A stretch of DNA of 64,000 nt from Aurelia coerulea (taxonomy: Eukaryota > Cnidaria > Scyphozoa > Semaeostomeae > Ulmaridae). Numbering within the stretch: position 1 is the stretch's first letter; each line of letters starts with the position of its first letter. The notes under the pieces were generated by a model. It was given only the letters and a program-made list of their open reading frames with translations, did no database searches and was not told where the DNA came from. The position numbers and the translations under genes were made by a program. The DNA lies in NCBI GenBank assembly GCA_039566865.1, contig CM076958.1:6982501-7046500 (forward strand), written 5' to 3'. Positions 32,610 to 43,268 of the stretch are shown piece after piece.

Positions 32610-33560
32610 GTATATCAAATACTTAGCCTATAAATACTAAGCCTATAAATGCAAATACTGTTTCCGGAGGAAATACCAGAAAAAAATAACCCGAGGGCGA
32701 GGGTACAAAACACCCACGCATAGAGGCAGAGCAGAGAGCGAATATTTTCGGTATTGCTCAAAGGAAAAAGTTTTTACAACGTTTATTACCCTCGTGAAGC
32801 CACTACAGATAGCCATTTGGTTTTGTTGAATCTGAGTTTTTACAAAATACGTTTCTACTATTATCTTCATCAACTTCAATTTTTTGTTTCCATACCGACC
32901 CAGTGGTCTGTACTATGCGCATACTAACTAGCTTTGTGTTGCGCAGGAAAACATAGAGCTCGAGGTCTTAAAAGAACAGATCGAGCTTACATAACGACAA
33001 ACCTGGTTGGTATGATTTTTATTACCTGATAGCTTCCAATTTTGAATTATATCGCTTAGTCAAACGCATTTTTGTTACTTTTAAGTCGCATCAATTTATT
33101 ATAACCCTCACTGGCCTAAAGCAGCTGCTGTGGCGACCGAAATGTGCCCTTGTATCGTATCACAAAATGTTACGGAAAACCGAGGGATATTTTTTAACGG
33201 CTGTAAACAGACTTCTTTCCTTTATTTCATTTTGATATGTATGCTAAATAGTATGCCTAAATTAGCAGCAATTTTGCTATCTTTATGTATTTATAAGCAC
33301 ACTTTAAACAAATTAATGATGATGATTATGAACCATTGGGGTTGGCGGAGCATAGGAATCATTCGTCGTACATAGCCGACTGCTCGTGGCCCATGGCCGA
33401 AACCGCCAAAGCCTCATTTTCACGGACCAATCAGACGGCTAAAAAGCGAAGGAGACAAAAGAAACCCGTGAGGATTTTTCTAAATTTTACCTACCTTCAT
33501 AAAACGCAGTCGGGACAAAAAACTGCTTGAAATTTCCCGAATTTTTTTGAAGAAATCTAC
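32610..33560. other. Intronic DNA, no gene recognised
   Basis: No clear repeat ends. Plus-strand frames at 33130-33530 are short and unidentified. Confidence 0.35.
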
Positions 33561-33562
33561 TC

Positions 33563-33650
33563 TCCAGAAATCGAGCCCTTGGACTTATTAAGTATTCTAA
33601 GAAATATCTTCCATCTGACGTACTCAACAAAATGTATAGAGGAATTGAAC
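33563..33650 (+). mobile_element. Small inverted LINE piece
   Basis: Encodes RALGLIKYSKKYLPSDVLNK and MYRGI, the sequence that normally follows TRYLGVQ in this LINE. It is inverted relative to the adjacent minus-strand piece, which ends at TRYLGVQ, so part of the LINE has been flipped. Confidence 0.6.
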
Positions 33651-33654
33651 ACCT

Positions 33655-34131
33655 AGGTATCTTGTATTAGTAATCATTTCAATGTCCTGATCACCTATTG
33701 CAAAAAATGGTTGAGCATCAGGCTGGCTTTCGATCTTACGGATGTTTGGACCAGAGCCTATGATAAGTGCCTGCGTTTTCACAACGTTCAAAGAAAGTTT
33801 GTTTGCATGCAACCAATCCTGTAGCTTCAAAAGATCTGAGTTTAGGTCATTTTGTAGGTCATCAATGCTTTTTGAAGAGAGGGAAATGGCCGTATCATCG
33901 GCATACATGCTGACATGAGATTTCTCCAGGGAAAAAGGCAAATCCTTGATGTAAATCAGAAATAAGAGTGGACCAAGACAAGAGCCTTGAGAAACTCCAC
34001 AATTTATTCCCTTTACATCAGAGGAAGTGCCATCTACCCTGCAGAATTGTTTACGATTATCCAAGTATGATATGAACCAGTCAAGTTCCAGGCCAGTCAC
34101 TCCATACATTTACAGTTTTTTTAGTAGGATT
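33655..34131 (-). mobile_element. LINE reverse transcriptase, downstream half of a split copy
   Basis: Minus strand encodes EILLKKL, a stop, then MYGVTGLELDWFISYLDNRK, NCGVSQGSCLGPLLFLIY, catalytic YADDTAISL and KLQDWLHANKLSLNVVKTQA. The catalytic YADD is present. The upstream half is at 37271-37535, separated by the 3.1-kb insertion. Confidence 0.8.
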
Positions 34132-34149
34132 TCGGCATAAAAATGATGG

Positions 34150-34745
34150 TTTTGTTCGTTTTGTAATAAAAGCATGAAACTTGGTGAACATAGGCAGTTT
34201 GACACGCTGAAAAAAATATTGGATATAGAGCCATTCCGAAAAATGCCCCCAAAGGCTATTTTTAGACGAGGGTACAGGAGCCCAATCCACAAAAGTGAAA
34301 AACTGGTGTAACTAATGAAAAAAGTGACGGATAGATACATTACTTAGTAGTCTTAGCAAGCTTGACATGCTGAAAAACATGGAATATAGAGCCATTCCTA
34401 AAATGCCCCCAGATGCTATTTTTAGATGGGGGCACTATAGCCCAACCCCCAAAAGTGAAAAACTGGTGTAACTAATGAAACAAATGACGGATAAATACAT
34501 TACTTAGTAGTCTTAGCAAGTTTGACATGCTGAAAAACATGGAATATAGAGCCATTCCTAAAATGCCCCCAGACGCTATTTTTAGATGGGGGCACTAGAG
34601 CCCAATCCAAAAAAGTGAAAAACTGGTGTAACTAATGAAACAAGTGACGGTTGAATACTTTGTAGTCTTAGCAATATAGAGCCATTCCTAAAATGCCCCC
34701 AATTGTTATTTTTAGGCAGGGGTATTAGAGCCCAATCCCCAAAGA
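34150..34745. repeat. Left subterminal tandem array, about 160-bp units
   Basis: The word gagccattcc starts units at about 34230, 34392, 34550 and 34680. Each unit carries aaaatgcccccag, gtgaaaaactggtgtaacta and a link gcaag(c/t)ttgacatgctgaaa. A diverged fifth unit is near 34885-34970. Confidence 0.88.
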
Positions 34746-34817
34746 AAATTAACGATGGTTAAAGATATTATTTGTTAGTCTCAGTAAGCTTGAGGCACTG
34801 AGAATCGTGGAATACAT

Positions 34818-34879
34818 AGCCTGCGTGTAGATTCGACTATCATCTACACTTTAGGATAGTCGAGTCTGCACGTAGGCTA
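34818..34879. mobile_element. 62-bp foldback with 9-bp target duplication
   Basis: AGCCTGCGTGTAGATTCGAC pairs with the inverse arm ending GTCTGCACGTAGGCTA. It is flanked by GGAATACAT at 34809-34817 and 34880-34888. Same termini as the large inverted repeat at 227-6670, which makes that family credible as mobile. Confidence 0.75.
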
Positions 34880-35084
34880 GGAATACATGGCCATTTCTAA
34901 ATGTACCTCAGAGTTGTATTCACACTGGGGCACTGGGCCATTACACTCCAAAAGCGAAAGTTTGACACAACTATTGAAATATGCAATCTCTTGTTATTCA
35001 TAATTTGTTATTTGCAGGCAGAAATGCAAAGTGCCATCCATTGAAATTGAAAGGTGACTGGGAAGATACTAGCATATTTTTCTT

Positions 35085-35296
35085 GATATCATAGTTACAG
35101 TGAGCGGCTTATGATAGGCTCGGCAGTCTCCATTATATTTGCACATAGCAGTACAAGCAAGCCCGGCCTTCGCACATTTGAACTGTAAACCACACCTTTC
35201 CTTACATGAGCATTTGATTAGTTCCTGGCAGGCCGCCGGTGCATAAGGAAGAGTAGTCCATACTGGACACCATAAACTGTTCTGATCAAGCTTCAT
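35085..35296 (-). pseudogene. CXC (tesmin/TSO1-like) tail, left copy
   Basis: Minus strand encodes SLWCPVWTTLPYAPAACQEL, IKCSCKERCGLQFKCAKAGL and ACTAMCKYNGDC. The cysteine spacing resembles the CXC domain; some cysteines expected in the first half are replaced (for example LQFKC). It is read toward the left end of the element and has no upstream gene body. Confidence 0.65.
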
Positions 35297-35302
35297 TCTT
35301 CA

Positions 35303-35835
35303 TCAACTGGCATTGACTATTGGCCCTGAAAACGCAAAAGCGTTTGCATTGCTTAATGAACTAAGTGGGTGTGAGAGTGTGTTACTATTTGCTGGCATTG
35401 GTAAGAAAACGGCATATGCAATCAAACGTTTCTTTGTCCTCTTATACGAAACGATCCATAAATGCAACTAGGAAGGAAGTTTTTACTCATAAGCGGAGGC
35501 AGGTTGATGATATCCCTTCTGCAAGGGAAGCACAAACGCAACACATTAAATGGGTCATCTACCAAGGAGCTCATATTTGCGGGAAGTGTCTCGTCAAACG
35601 CCCAGAAATCCCGTGCCCTGATAAATGGGGATAGCAGCGTGATCAGAAGAGTCCGCATCCCGCAATGTCACGTATGGGCTATACTTCTTGATGCATCGAT
35701 GGTCTACCAGGAACTGATCAAATGCTCCTCCTATAAGTAAAGGTGTGGTGGACAGTGCAAATGTGTCAATGCTGGACTTGCGTGTACTACTGTGTGCAAA
35801 TATAGTAGAGACTGCTGAGCTCATCGTATGCCTGT
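35303..35835 (+). pseudogene. XPG/FEN-like helical motif plus CXC tail, right copy
   Basis: Plus strand begins ALTIGPENAKAFALLNELSG, then CESVLLFAGIGKKTAYAI. The pattern (L)xGC(D/E)xxxxxxGIGKKTA is the DNA-binding helix-3-turn-helix signature of FEN1/EXO1/XPG nucleases. After frameshifts and stops it continues VFTHKRRQVDDIPSAREA, YQGAHI(C)GKCLVKRPEIPC, PDKWG and a CXC tail YQELIKCS..CGGQCKCVNAGL. At least three lesions. The N-terminal nuclease part is absent. The function is an inference from the motif. Confidence 0.6.
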
Positions 35836-36224
35836 CACTTTAGTTATACAATCAAGGAAAATATTTTACTATCTTATCAGTCACCTTTCTCTTTCAATGG
35901 ATAGCACGTAGGATTATTTTTTAAATGAACCAATGCGACTAACTTTTGGAGACTGCCATTGCATAATGAATTTTGTATAATAAGATGCAGCATATTTCAA
36001 TAGTTACGTGAAACTTTCGCTTTGGGGGAAACATGCACCAGTGCCATAGTGTAAATAAAGCATCGAGGAACATTTGGGATTGGCCGTATATCCATGATTC
36101 TCAGCGCGTCAACCTTGTTAAGACTGTAAGACTACCAAGTAACGTATATTTCGCTGTCACTCGTTCCATTAGATACACCAGCTTTTTATTTGGGGAATTG
36201 GGCTCTAGTGCTCCCGTCTAAAAT

Positions 36225-36668
36225 TACTATTTTTATTACTATTATTATCACTTTATTTACAATGTTGTCATAAAAAGTATACGATAGCTATACATGTATG
36301 TACGAAAACATTTACAAACACAGCTAATAAAAGCAACCTGGTTCAAATGACAAAGAATTGAATTGATAAAACTATCATATAAAACATAAATATGGTACAA
36401 AATTTCGGCAAAGTCTACACTGGCATTGGCACTCATTTCCTTTCCAGGCTTTGATTTTGGTCTTAAACTCAGTCAGGCTGATTGACTGTCTAGTCAAGAC
36501 TGGAAGCTTATCCCACAACTGTGGACCCCTATATCAAACAGTTTCTGGGTCATACATGACTTATCTCACTTTGCGTAGACTAAAGTCGCGATTATTTTCG
36601 AAGTGATGCTGTTAGGTTTGTGGACAGAAACTTTCATTCATAAAAGGAGGTATGTAAAATTCACAAAA
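36225..36668 (-). mobile_element. LINE 3' fragment inside the right tandem array
   Basis: Minus strand encodes WYRGPQLWDKLPVLTRQSIS, LTEFKTKIKAWKGNECQCQC, the standard LINE C-terminus, then a 3' UTR ending in an ATA/ATT-type repeat at 36225-36250. It interrupts one 160-bp unit after gtctaaaa. Confidence 0.75.
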
Positions 36669-37225
36669 TAATTTGGGGGCATTTTAAGAATGGCTCTATA
36701 TTCCATGTTTTTCAGCTTGTCAAACTTGCTAAGACTACAAAGTAATGTATTTATCCGGCACTTGTTTCATTAGTTACTCAAATTTTTCACTTCGGGGGAT
36801 TGGGCTCTAATGCCCCTGTCTAAAAACCGCATTTGGGGGCATTTTAGGAATGGCTCTATATTCCATGTTTTTCAGCATGTCAAACTTGCTAAGACTACAA
36901 AGTAACGTATTCAACCGTCACTTGTTTCATAAGTTACACCAGTTTTTCACTTTTGGGGATTGGGCTCTAGTGCCCCCATCTAAAAATAGCATCTAGGGGC
37001 ATTTTAGGAATGGCTCTATATTCCATGCTTTTCAGCATGTCAAACTTGCTAAGACTACCAAGTAATGTATTCATCCGTCACTTGTTTCATTAGTTACACC
37101 AGTTTTTCACTTTTAGGGATTGGGCTCCAGTGCCCCTGTCTAAAGACAGCCTTTTGGGGCATTTTTCGGAATGGCTCTATATCCAATATTTTTCAGCGTG
37201 TCAAACTGCCCATATTCACCAAGTC
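36669..37225. repeat. Right subterminal tandem array, inverted
   Basis: The word aatggctctata recurs at about 36690, 36850, 37011 and 37171 (period 160-161 bp), the inverse of the left array. A further unit at 36050-36224 is cut by the LINE. Confidence 0.88.
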
Positions 37226-37270
37226 TCATGCTTTTATCACAAAACGAACATTCCAACCTTAAATCTGCCG

Positions 37271-37535
37271 TACTACAGTGTATTTTCCTTTATCTATATT
37301 CAGGTACCAATCGTTGGTGCTTGCCATAAGGGCTGTGGCAACCGAATGTAAGAGTCGAAAACCAGACTGATGCTCATATAGTGATTTATTTGCGTCCAGA
37401 TATTCATAAAACTGATTGAAAACTAACTTCTCAAACAGCCGAGATATGAAAGGAAGAACTGATATTGGCCTGTAGTTCGACCTGTCATCCTTTGCGCCAC
37501 TTTTGAAAATGGGTGCAAAGCAATGAATGTTTGAA
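37271..37535 (-). mobile_element. LINE reverse transcriptase, upstream half of the split copy
   Basis: Encodes FAPIFKSGAKDDRSNYRPIS, VLPFISRLFEKLVFNQFYEY and STNDWYLNIDKGKYTVV. It stops where the palindromic element begins and would continue into the YGVTGLELDWF segment at 34.1 kb. Confidence 0.8.
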
Positions 37536-37721
37536 AATCTGAAAATCAAGCAATGAATGTGCAAATTGCCTCATAAATAAATATGGAAATACCTTTCTTG
37601 CACTGGGATTACCACCTTGCTTTACCTAAATAGGGAAAATATACAGAAATGAAAGTAGCCGATTGACGTGAAAAAGCACTAGGAAGTTCTAAAAAGCACT
37701 ATGAATTTCTAAATGCAACAG

Positions 37722-37775
37722 CGCAAAAAAGCATCCACTTTTGACGGGCCACGATAAATCGCACATTCGGTCATT
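37722..37775 (+). repeat. Decayed mariner-type MITE end
   Basis: ggccacgataaatcgcacat with upstream gcgcaaaaaagcatcc matches the inside of the 27503-28106 terminal repeat (ggccacaataaatcgtacac). The outer CCGGGTG is lost. Confidence 0.45.
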
Positions 37776-38075
37776 TCATTTCATTTCCATTTCATTCATT
37801 TAGCTAAAGGGGAGGGTAGCCCTTCAGCAGAACTGCTGATTTTCAAGGGGCCCTCCATTAAAAAATAACTAAACTAAATTCGACGCTCGACGCTCTAAAT
37901 CTATCGAGCCTGGATGAAACGAACGTTAGTAGAACTCAAACTCAAACGAACATCGAACTCAATTCTCACTGAGGAGGCTGCCGGAGGGCAGCGAAAATTC
38001 TGAGAAGAAATGTCTAAGTGTAAGTGTGTTTTAACTAATGGTTTTCAAACTCAAAACTCAATATAGGTATTTTTC
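37776..38075 (-). mobile_element. LINE 3' UTR with TGAAA-type tail
   Basis: On the minus strand, ggagggccccttgaaaatca and an AAATGAATGAAATGG tail match the 3' UTR layout of the LINE at 627-985 (gggccccctgaaaagcag type). The coding part is not recognisable. Confidence 0.5.
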
Positions 38076-38090
38076 TTTATATATATACAA

Positions 38091-38330
38091 GGGCTAGAGT
38101 GCAGTTTAGCGGGCGGCATTCGAATGTTTTGTTGTTGTTTGGTATACGGTAAGGGTTAGGGTTAGTTTCAGAAAAGCGTTTTCGGTGTAATTTAGCGTTA
38201 GTTAGGGTAAATTATGGTTAGAAAGGGTAAGTTAGGGTTAGGGTTAGGGTTAGGGTTAGGGTTAGGGTTAGGGTTAGGGTTAGGAATGGAATATGACATT
38301 TAGCGCCGCCTGCTAAACTGCACTCGTCCC
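38091..38330. mobile_element. 240-bp MITE containing a telomere-type repeat
   Basis: Ends GGG(CTA/AC)GAGTGCAGTTTAGC(G/A)GGCGGC are inverted, about 30 bp. TATACAA at 38084-38090 and 38331-38337 forms a 7-bp direct repeat outside them. The interior is degenerate TTAGGG-like DNA leading into a perfect TTAGGG array. No coding. Confidence 0.75.
38231..38284 (+). repeat. (TTAGGG)9 array
   Basis: 54 bp of perfect GTTAGG units, with degenerate copies at 38150-38165 and 38200-38230. Identical to the animal telomere repeat but internal to a MITE. Confidence 0.95.
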
Positions 38331-38377
38331 TATACAAGCAAATCATAACCAACTACACAACAATATACATTATTCTT

Positions 38378-38433
38378 GTGCCATTCACAGCGGGAAAAGA
38401 CACGCGGTCATCTAGTTCCCACTGTGAATGGCA
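38378..38433. repeat. 56-bp hairpin, sister of 31034-31091
   Basis: GTGCCATTCACAGCGGGAA pairs with TTCCCACTGTGAATGGCA; loop aagacacgcggtcatctag. Confidence 0.7.
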
Positions 38434-38779
38434 TTTACATTTCTCTAATAATTCAACAGTTAAAAAAACAATAAAAAGGGAAAGGGGAGTCGCTGCGACG
38501 GTATTATTATCATGCACACGGAGAAACATGCGCAGGCAATATTTACAACATTGTTATCCGAACCGCTTCGTCTTTTCAATGAACGAAATTGTAGCTTCAG
38601 TTAACATTCTGTTTGTTATGATATTCAGATCAGCATTTCCAAATTTTCCATAACGGCGGCAGGCATCTTGTCTGTTGTTATCGCGGACAATTTTTCACCT
38701 TATGTCTAATTTGAGACAGAATGTAGTTTTCTTTCTTTTGCTTTCCCATGTATTATTGTCTTAGTTTTTCGTGATGCCA

Positions 38780-38899
38780 CAGAATAGTCATGATATTTTG
38801 CATCTAGTGGCATCGTCTTGTAGTGTAGTAAAGTATTTTGTAAGTAGTGTAACTAGTAAATTTGTATTGTAAATTTTTAATGAAATGTAGAAAAAAAAA
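38780..38899 (+). mobile_element. LINE 3' end with poly-A tail
   Basis: gtggcatcgtcttgtagtgt ... attgtaaatttttaatgaaa then A9, matching the 45701-45822 copy. It is inserted in the C-terminal codons of the minus-strand LINE, which breaks off at LLLYGN. Confidence 0.7.
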
Positions 38900-41800
38900 G
38901 CATTTCCATACAAAAGTAAATCGCACAAAAATTTTGATTCCATGTCTGCAATATCTAAATCTGGGGCTTCTGCAAGCTGACGGAAGAGATATATGCGTTC
39001 CAGACCAAATTGGGGGCAGTGCAGGAGAAAGTGCTCATTATCTTCATCTCCTGTTCCACATAAACAACGGGGGCTAAAGCAGTCAAAATGGTGCCGAAAT
39101 CTGTGCTCATTCAGTGGACTAAATTTTAGGCACAGTTTTGTAAAATTCTTTATACCTATTCTGTCATAAACATTGTAAACTGATCTTTGCTTTGGTCTTA
39201 TTACTGCTAGTAGTTTACGCTTAAAGTCAGAAATTGTTTGAGATTCTTTGATATTCTTGTGCAGCGAGTGCCATTCAGAAAGGACGTTTTGAAATGTGTA
39301 TTTGAGAAGCGAACTGTACGCGCAGCAATTGGTTCATATTCACGCTGATGTCTTAAATTGTACGTAATAGGACGTTCGGGAGGAATTTCATCAAATAGAT
39401 ATATTGGCGCTTGCGTCTGCCTAAGTTTTAAGGAAATGACATAATCGCCTGTACCACCTTCTCTGATACAGACTCTCCTGACCAGGCTCCTCATACAACC
39501 TACGCCTGCTGGTACCCCTCCATGCACCTGTAACCGCTAATCCAGCTGCATATTGGGTTTGCTCCAACCTTTTGGTTATGTCTAGCTTCATTTCCAGATC
39601 AGGCTTGTGATAAATTATATCCCCATAGTCAAGATGAGGTCTCACATAAAGTTTGTAAATTTGGTCCAGCACATATCTAGAGACATACTTTGAAAGGTAT
39701 CTGATCATACCAATACCTCTCCTAGCTTTAGTGATAGCTTCCTTGACATGACTTTGAAAGCTCAATTTGGAGTCAAGGATCATACCAAGATGTTTATGCT
39801 CCGACTTATTCGTTACCTCATCAGCTCCTAACATCAACACAGGATGTTCTTGCCTTGTTCTTTTCGAAGAAAAAATAACCTCTTCCGTTTTATCGGTGTT
39901 GAATTTCAGTTTCGATTGCCATGCCCACAAACGAACCTTTTCAAGATCTCTATTTAGATCATCTGCAGTTCTAATCTTGCTTTTAACAACAGAAAAAAGA
40001 GAAGTATCGTCAGCAAAAAGTTTGATCTCACTATGTATATTTCAGCAATGTCATTGATATACACAAGGAAAAATAAGGGACCTAGAACGGTGCCTTGAGG
40101 CACTCCCGGTGATATTCTTTTCCATTCTGAGCTCTTTCCATTCAGCAGCACACACTGCTCACGATTAGATATGAAATTAGAAATCAAATGAAGGAGATTG
40201 CCAGATATAGTCTACCACTGCATTCAAGTTTATATAATAAACCTTCATGCCACACCATATCAAACGCTTTAGATTGATCTAAAAATACTGCTCTGTTTTC
40301 CTTACTAGGCATTTCTTCAAACCCACTGTATATCCTGTGGGTAATGGCTAGAAGTTGGTTGATGGTTGAATCGCCGGGACGAAAACCAGACTGATGAATG
40401 CTTAATAGGTCATTGTCACAAAGATGACAATAGATTGTTTCAAAGATGATTTTTTCAAAGATTTTCCCAAAGATAGGCAACAGAGATATAGGACGATAAT
40501 TTTGTTTGGATTGTCTACTACCTTTTTTGTGAACTGGAATAACATTGGCTCCCTTCCAGATAGCAGGGTAGTCACCGCTCTCAAGGCATTTTTCATAAAT
40601 CATGCACAAGGGCTCCAATATTGACTTGTCACATATTTCTACCATTGCAATAGAAACTTCATCACAACCATGGGCTTTCTTCGGGTCCAATGATTGAAGT
40701 ATCTGAAGTACCTTCTCCCGGTTGATTATTAGGTTTTCAATTAATGACTTAGGCCTTGGTCAGAAAGTAGGCAAGGTGCTACTTGTTGTTGTCATGAAAC
40801 ACTGCTGTACAAAATAATCATTGAAAATCCTAGCTTTACTTTGTAGGTTCATTATAAACACTCCATTTTCTAACAATGGGGGGATATTCACTGATTTTTT
40901 TCTATCAATCAACCTATTTAAGACCGACCAATATGACTTGATTCCTTGATTGGGATCAGACAATTTACGCCCCAAATTTAAGAAATACCCCTCTGTTGCA
41001 TTAACTATCATGTTTTTTGCCTCATTGCGAGCTATTTTGACTAGATCCCAGTCTTCTTGCCTTCTTCCACGACGTACAAAATTCCTATAAACCCTATGCT
41101 TGCGTTTTATTGCAGTCTTCACATCTGGGGTTATCCACGGAGAATCTTTATCACAGCATTTGATAACTTTATTTGGAATATATTCAGCTAAGATAGACAA
41201 CAAGCTATCTGTGAAGAGGGTTGCCATGCAGTCAGAACCAAGATTATCAAACTTTGATTTCCAATCTATCTTATTTAAGGAGTCCCGAATTGCTTGAATG
41301 TTTGCTCGATCGTATTCCCAAACTTTCCTTTTATACGGGGGTGGACATGGCATCGATACATTCAGTTTGCCATAGAATATCTGATGTTGACAGTGATCGT
41401 CTAAAGAGGAATGTACCCCGGAGTCTACGAATAGATTTGGCTGATCTGTTATCATGAGGTCAATACAAGACATGCTCTCTCCCCTTATATTTGTTGGCTC
41501 GTTAATTAGCTGACACAAATTATTTGTTTTGATTAACTCATCAAGAGCAGTTACCTCTGGATGTTCTATATCTTCCTCCCATCAATGGGAAGACCTGCAG
41601 TTAAAGTCTCCAGTTAAGATCACAGCTTGAGGTGTTTCTCTTCGAATACGTGTTATCACTAGCTGCAGTCTGTCACAAAAATGTTCGAATTGGTCACTGT
41701 TTTGACTTGGACTACGGTAGATTGCGACTAAAATTATCTTTTTCCGTTCGATGTGAATTTCCGAAACAACCATTTCTTGGAGAAGCTCAAGATCAGTTCT

Positions 41801-42110
41801 GCGTTTTATGGAAAGATTCTCTCGAAAAAAAGGCAAACACCCCCAACTTTAGTATCACACGGATGATCACTGCGGTACACCTCCTTACTGACGCCTGCAA
41901 TAAAGATGTCTTCATCACTTATTGAGCTATCCAGCATTGTCTCCGAGACGGCAAAACATCAAATTTATGAACAGAGTTATAAGCTTCAATCAAAGGAATT
42001 CTTATACCCTCCCTGGCACAAATGCTATTTAGATTCCAATGAAAAAACTTAAGGCAACCGGATATCACCAGCAAGTAAGAGAAGGCCGCTGAGGGAGAAA
42101 AATTCCCCAA
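38900..42110 (-). pseudogene. LINE ORF2: endonuclease plus reverse transcriptase, decayed
   Basis: Order on the minus strand: endonuclease FHWNLNSICAREGIRIPLIE (about 42050), VGGVCLFFRENLSIKRR, ILTGDFNCRSSH (about 41600), DLMITDQPNLF; linker DSPWITPDVKTAIKRKHR; reverse transcriptase NYRPISLLPIFGKIFEKI (about 40500), VFLDQSKAFDMVWHEGL, PGVPQGTVLGPLFFL (about 40100), FADD at about 40020-40006; thumb KHLGMILDSKLSFQSH, PHLDYGDIIYHKPD; C-terminal CLCGTGDEDNEHFLLHCPQF (about 39050). Frameshifts or stops near 41900, 41580, 40740, 40195, 40060 and 39420 inactivate it. CR1/jockey-like group by motif order. Confidence 0.82.
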
Positions 42111-43161
42111 AATATAGCAATTCCAGGTATCTGCTGATCAACAAAAAATATACTATTCTATACAATTTGGGTTGAAGACGCCTTCGATAAACATAGCAAT
42201 GTAACAATTGGCTGGCATTTTCCCACAAGGTGTCTAACACCCATGTAGCTAAAAAACAGATGAGAACAAGAAGAAAAGAATTCAGTTTAATGACATTCTG
42301 GAGGGGGCTCTGCAATTCCTCGAAATTTAGTGACTTAGTACATAAAAACCAATGAATGGTGGAGGCAAGGGAGGCAACTATGACCGATAACGGCAAGGAT
42401 ATCAACGATAACAAAATGAACAGGTACAAGCTGGCGAAGGAGCAGAAAGAGCAAAATAGAAAATCACCAACAGAGAAGTTTGAACAGGCCCGCACTTGCA
42501 AAATAGCCTTAATTGATGCAATTCCTGCACGCCATTGTTCAGTTCCTATGGGCATAGGATTGGAGTATGATCTATTCCGTCAGATGCAGAGTGGGTAATG
42601 TTTGCGACCATGAAGTACTTGCTGCAGCGATCAAAGGGGAAACTATACAAAAATATTACAAAATAGGACTGATATTCAATAAGAAACACAAGATAAAAGA
42701 TATATAATGAAAAAAGGTAAATCAACGCCATGGGAGTAAAGAAGTGCAATTGGATCGTAGGTTCTAATAAATTTCTTTTACGACAAATTGGTTTCCCAAA
42801 GGACAAAAAGTTTTGAATGTAATATATTTTTGAAATTATCGGGCTAATTATCTTGGGATGCTCTTGTAGTATATTTTGGTGTGTTAAGAATGACCTTTCC
42901 AAAGGTTTGGTTGACAAAGTGTATTTTCTGGTGCAGACAATATATTTGATTTAGAGACAACAATTTATGGCATCCCTTGGGGCCTCTACTAGATGCAGAC
43001 AACACAATGAAAAGTTCGTTTGAGTATGTCTCAAAACATTTATCAGATGATATTTTTAACATTTCGATTTGTGAACTTCCCATCTGATATCTATTTTGAG
43101 TTCTACTCTTACAATCAAGGAGACCGAGGGAGGGCATGTCATTCAAGAGAAATCGTTTCAA
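42049..43161 (-). other. Three consecutive frames between ORF1 and ORF2
   Basis: Frames 43161-42844 (105 aa), 42917-42546 (123 aa) and 42555-42049 (168 aa) overlap in series in the sense of the LINE. The last has two strongly hydrophobic stretches, FASLYLFILLSLISLPLSVI and NSFLLVLICFLATWV, and overlaps the start of ORF2. They may be genuine membrane-protein reading or chance frames in a spacer. A hydrophilic frame on the opposite strand (42356-42598) is the mirror. No family recognised. Confidence 0.3.
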
Positions 43162-43268
43162 GGCATCCCTTGGGACTGCTAAATAGTAGCATAGTACTTC
43201 CTACCCAAACTGCAAGTAATAACAACAAAATAATATAAATAATAGGCCTAACGTGAAGAATTTAACAA

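Larger units (their letters stand above)
34133..37270. mobile_element. Palindromic DNA element carrying divergent XPG-like/CXC gene pieces
   Basis: Terminal inverted repeats start CGGCA and share GTTCGTTTTGT(A/G)ATAAAAGCATG. The two arms are inverted copies over roughly 1 kb each. Each arm has four to five tandem units of about 160 bp followed by matching unique DNA, then a gene tail transcribed outward. It interrupts a LINE reverse transcriptase frame; a predicted 40-50 bp of the LINE is missing at the site and no target duplication is visible. A LINE (36225-36668) and a 62-bp foldback (34818-34879) are nested in it. I cannot name the superfamily. Confidence 0.75.

Noticed and set aside
38231..38284. 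True telomere or chromosome-end boundary
   Set aside because: The array is bounded on both sides by inverted ends and a 7-bp duplication, with ordinary DNA beyond.
42356..42598. 80-codon plus-strand frame (lysine/glutamine rich)
   Set aside because: It is antisense to the LINE and mirrors the hydrophobic frame; no support for its own start or expression.
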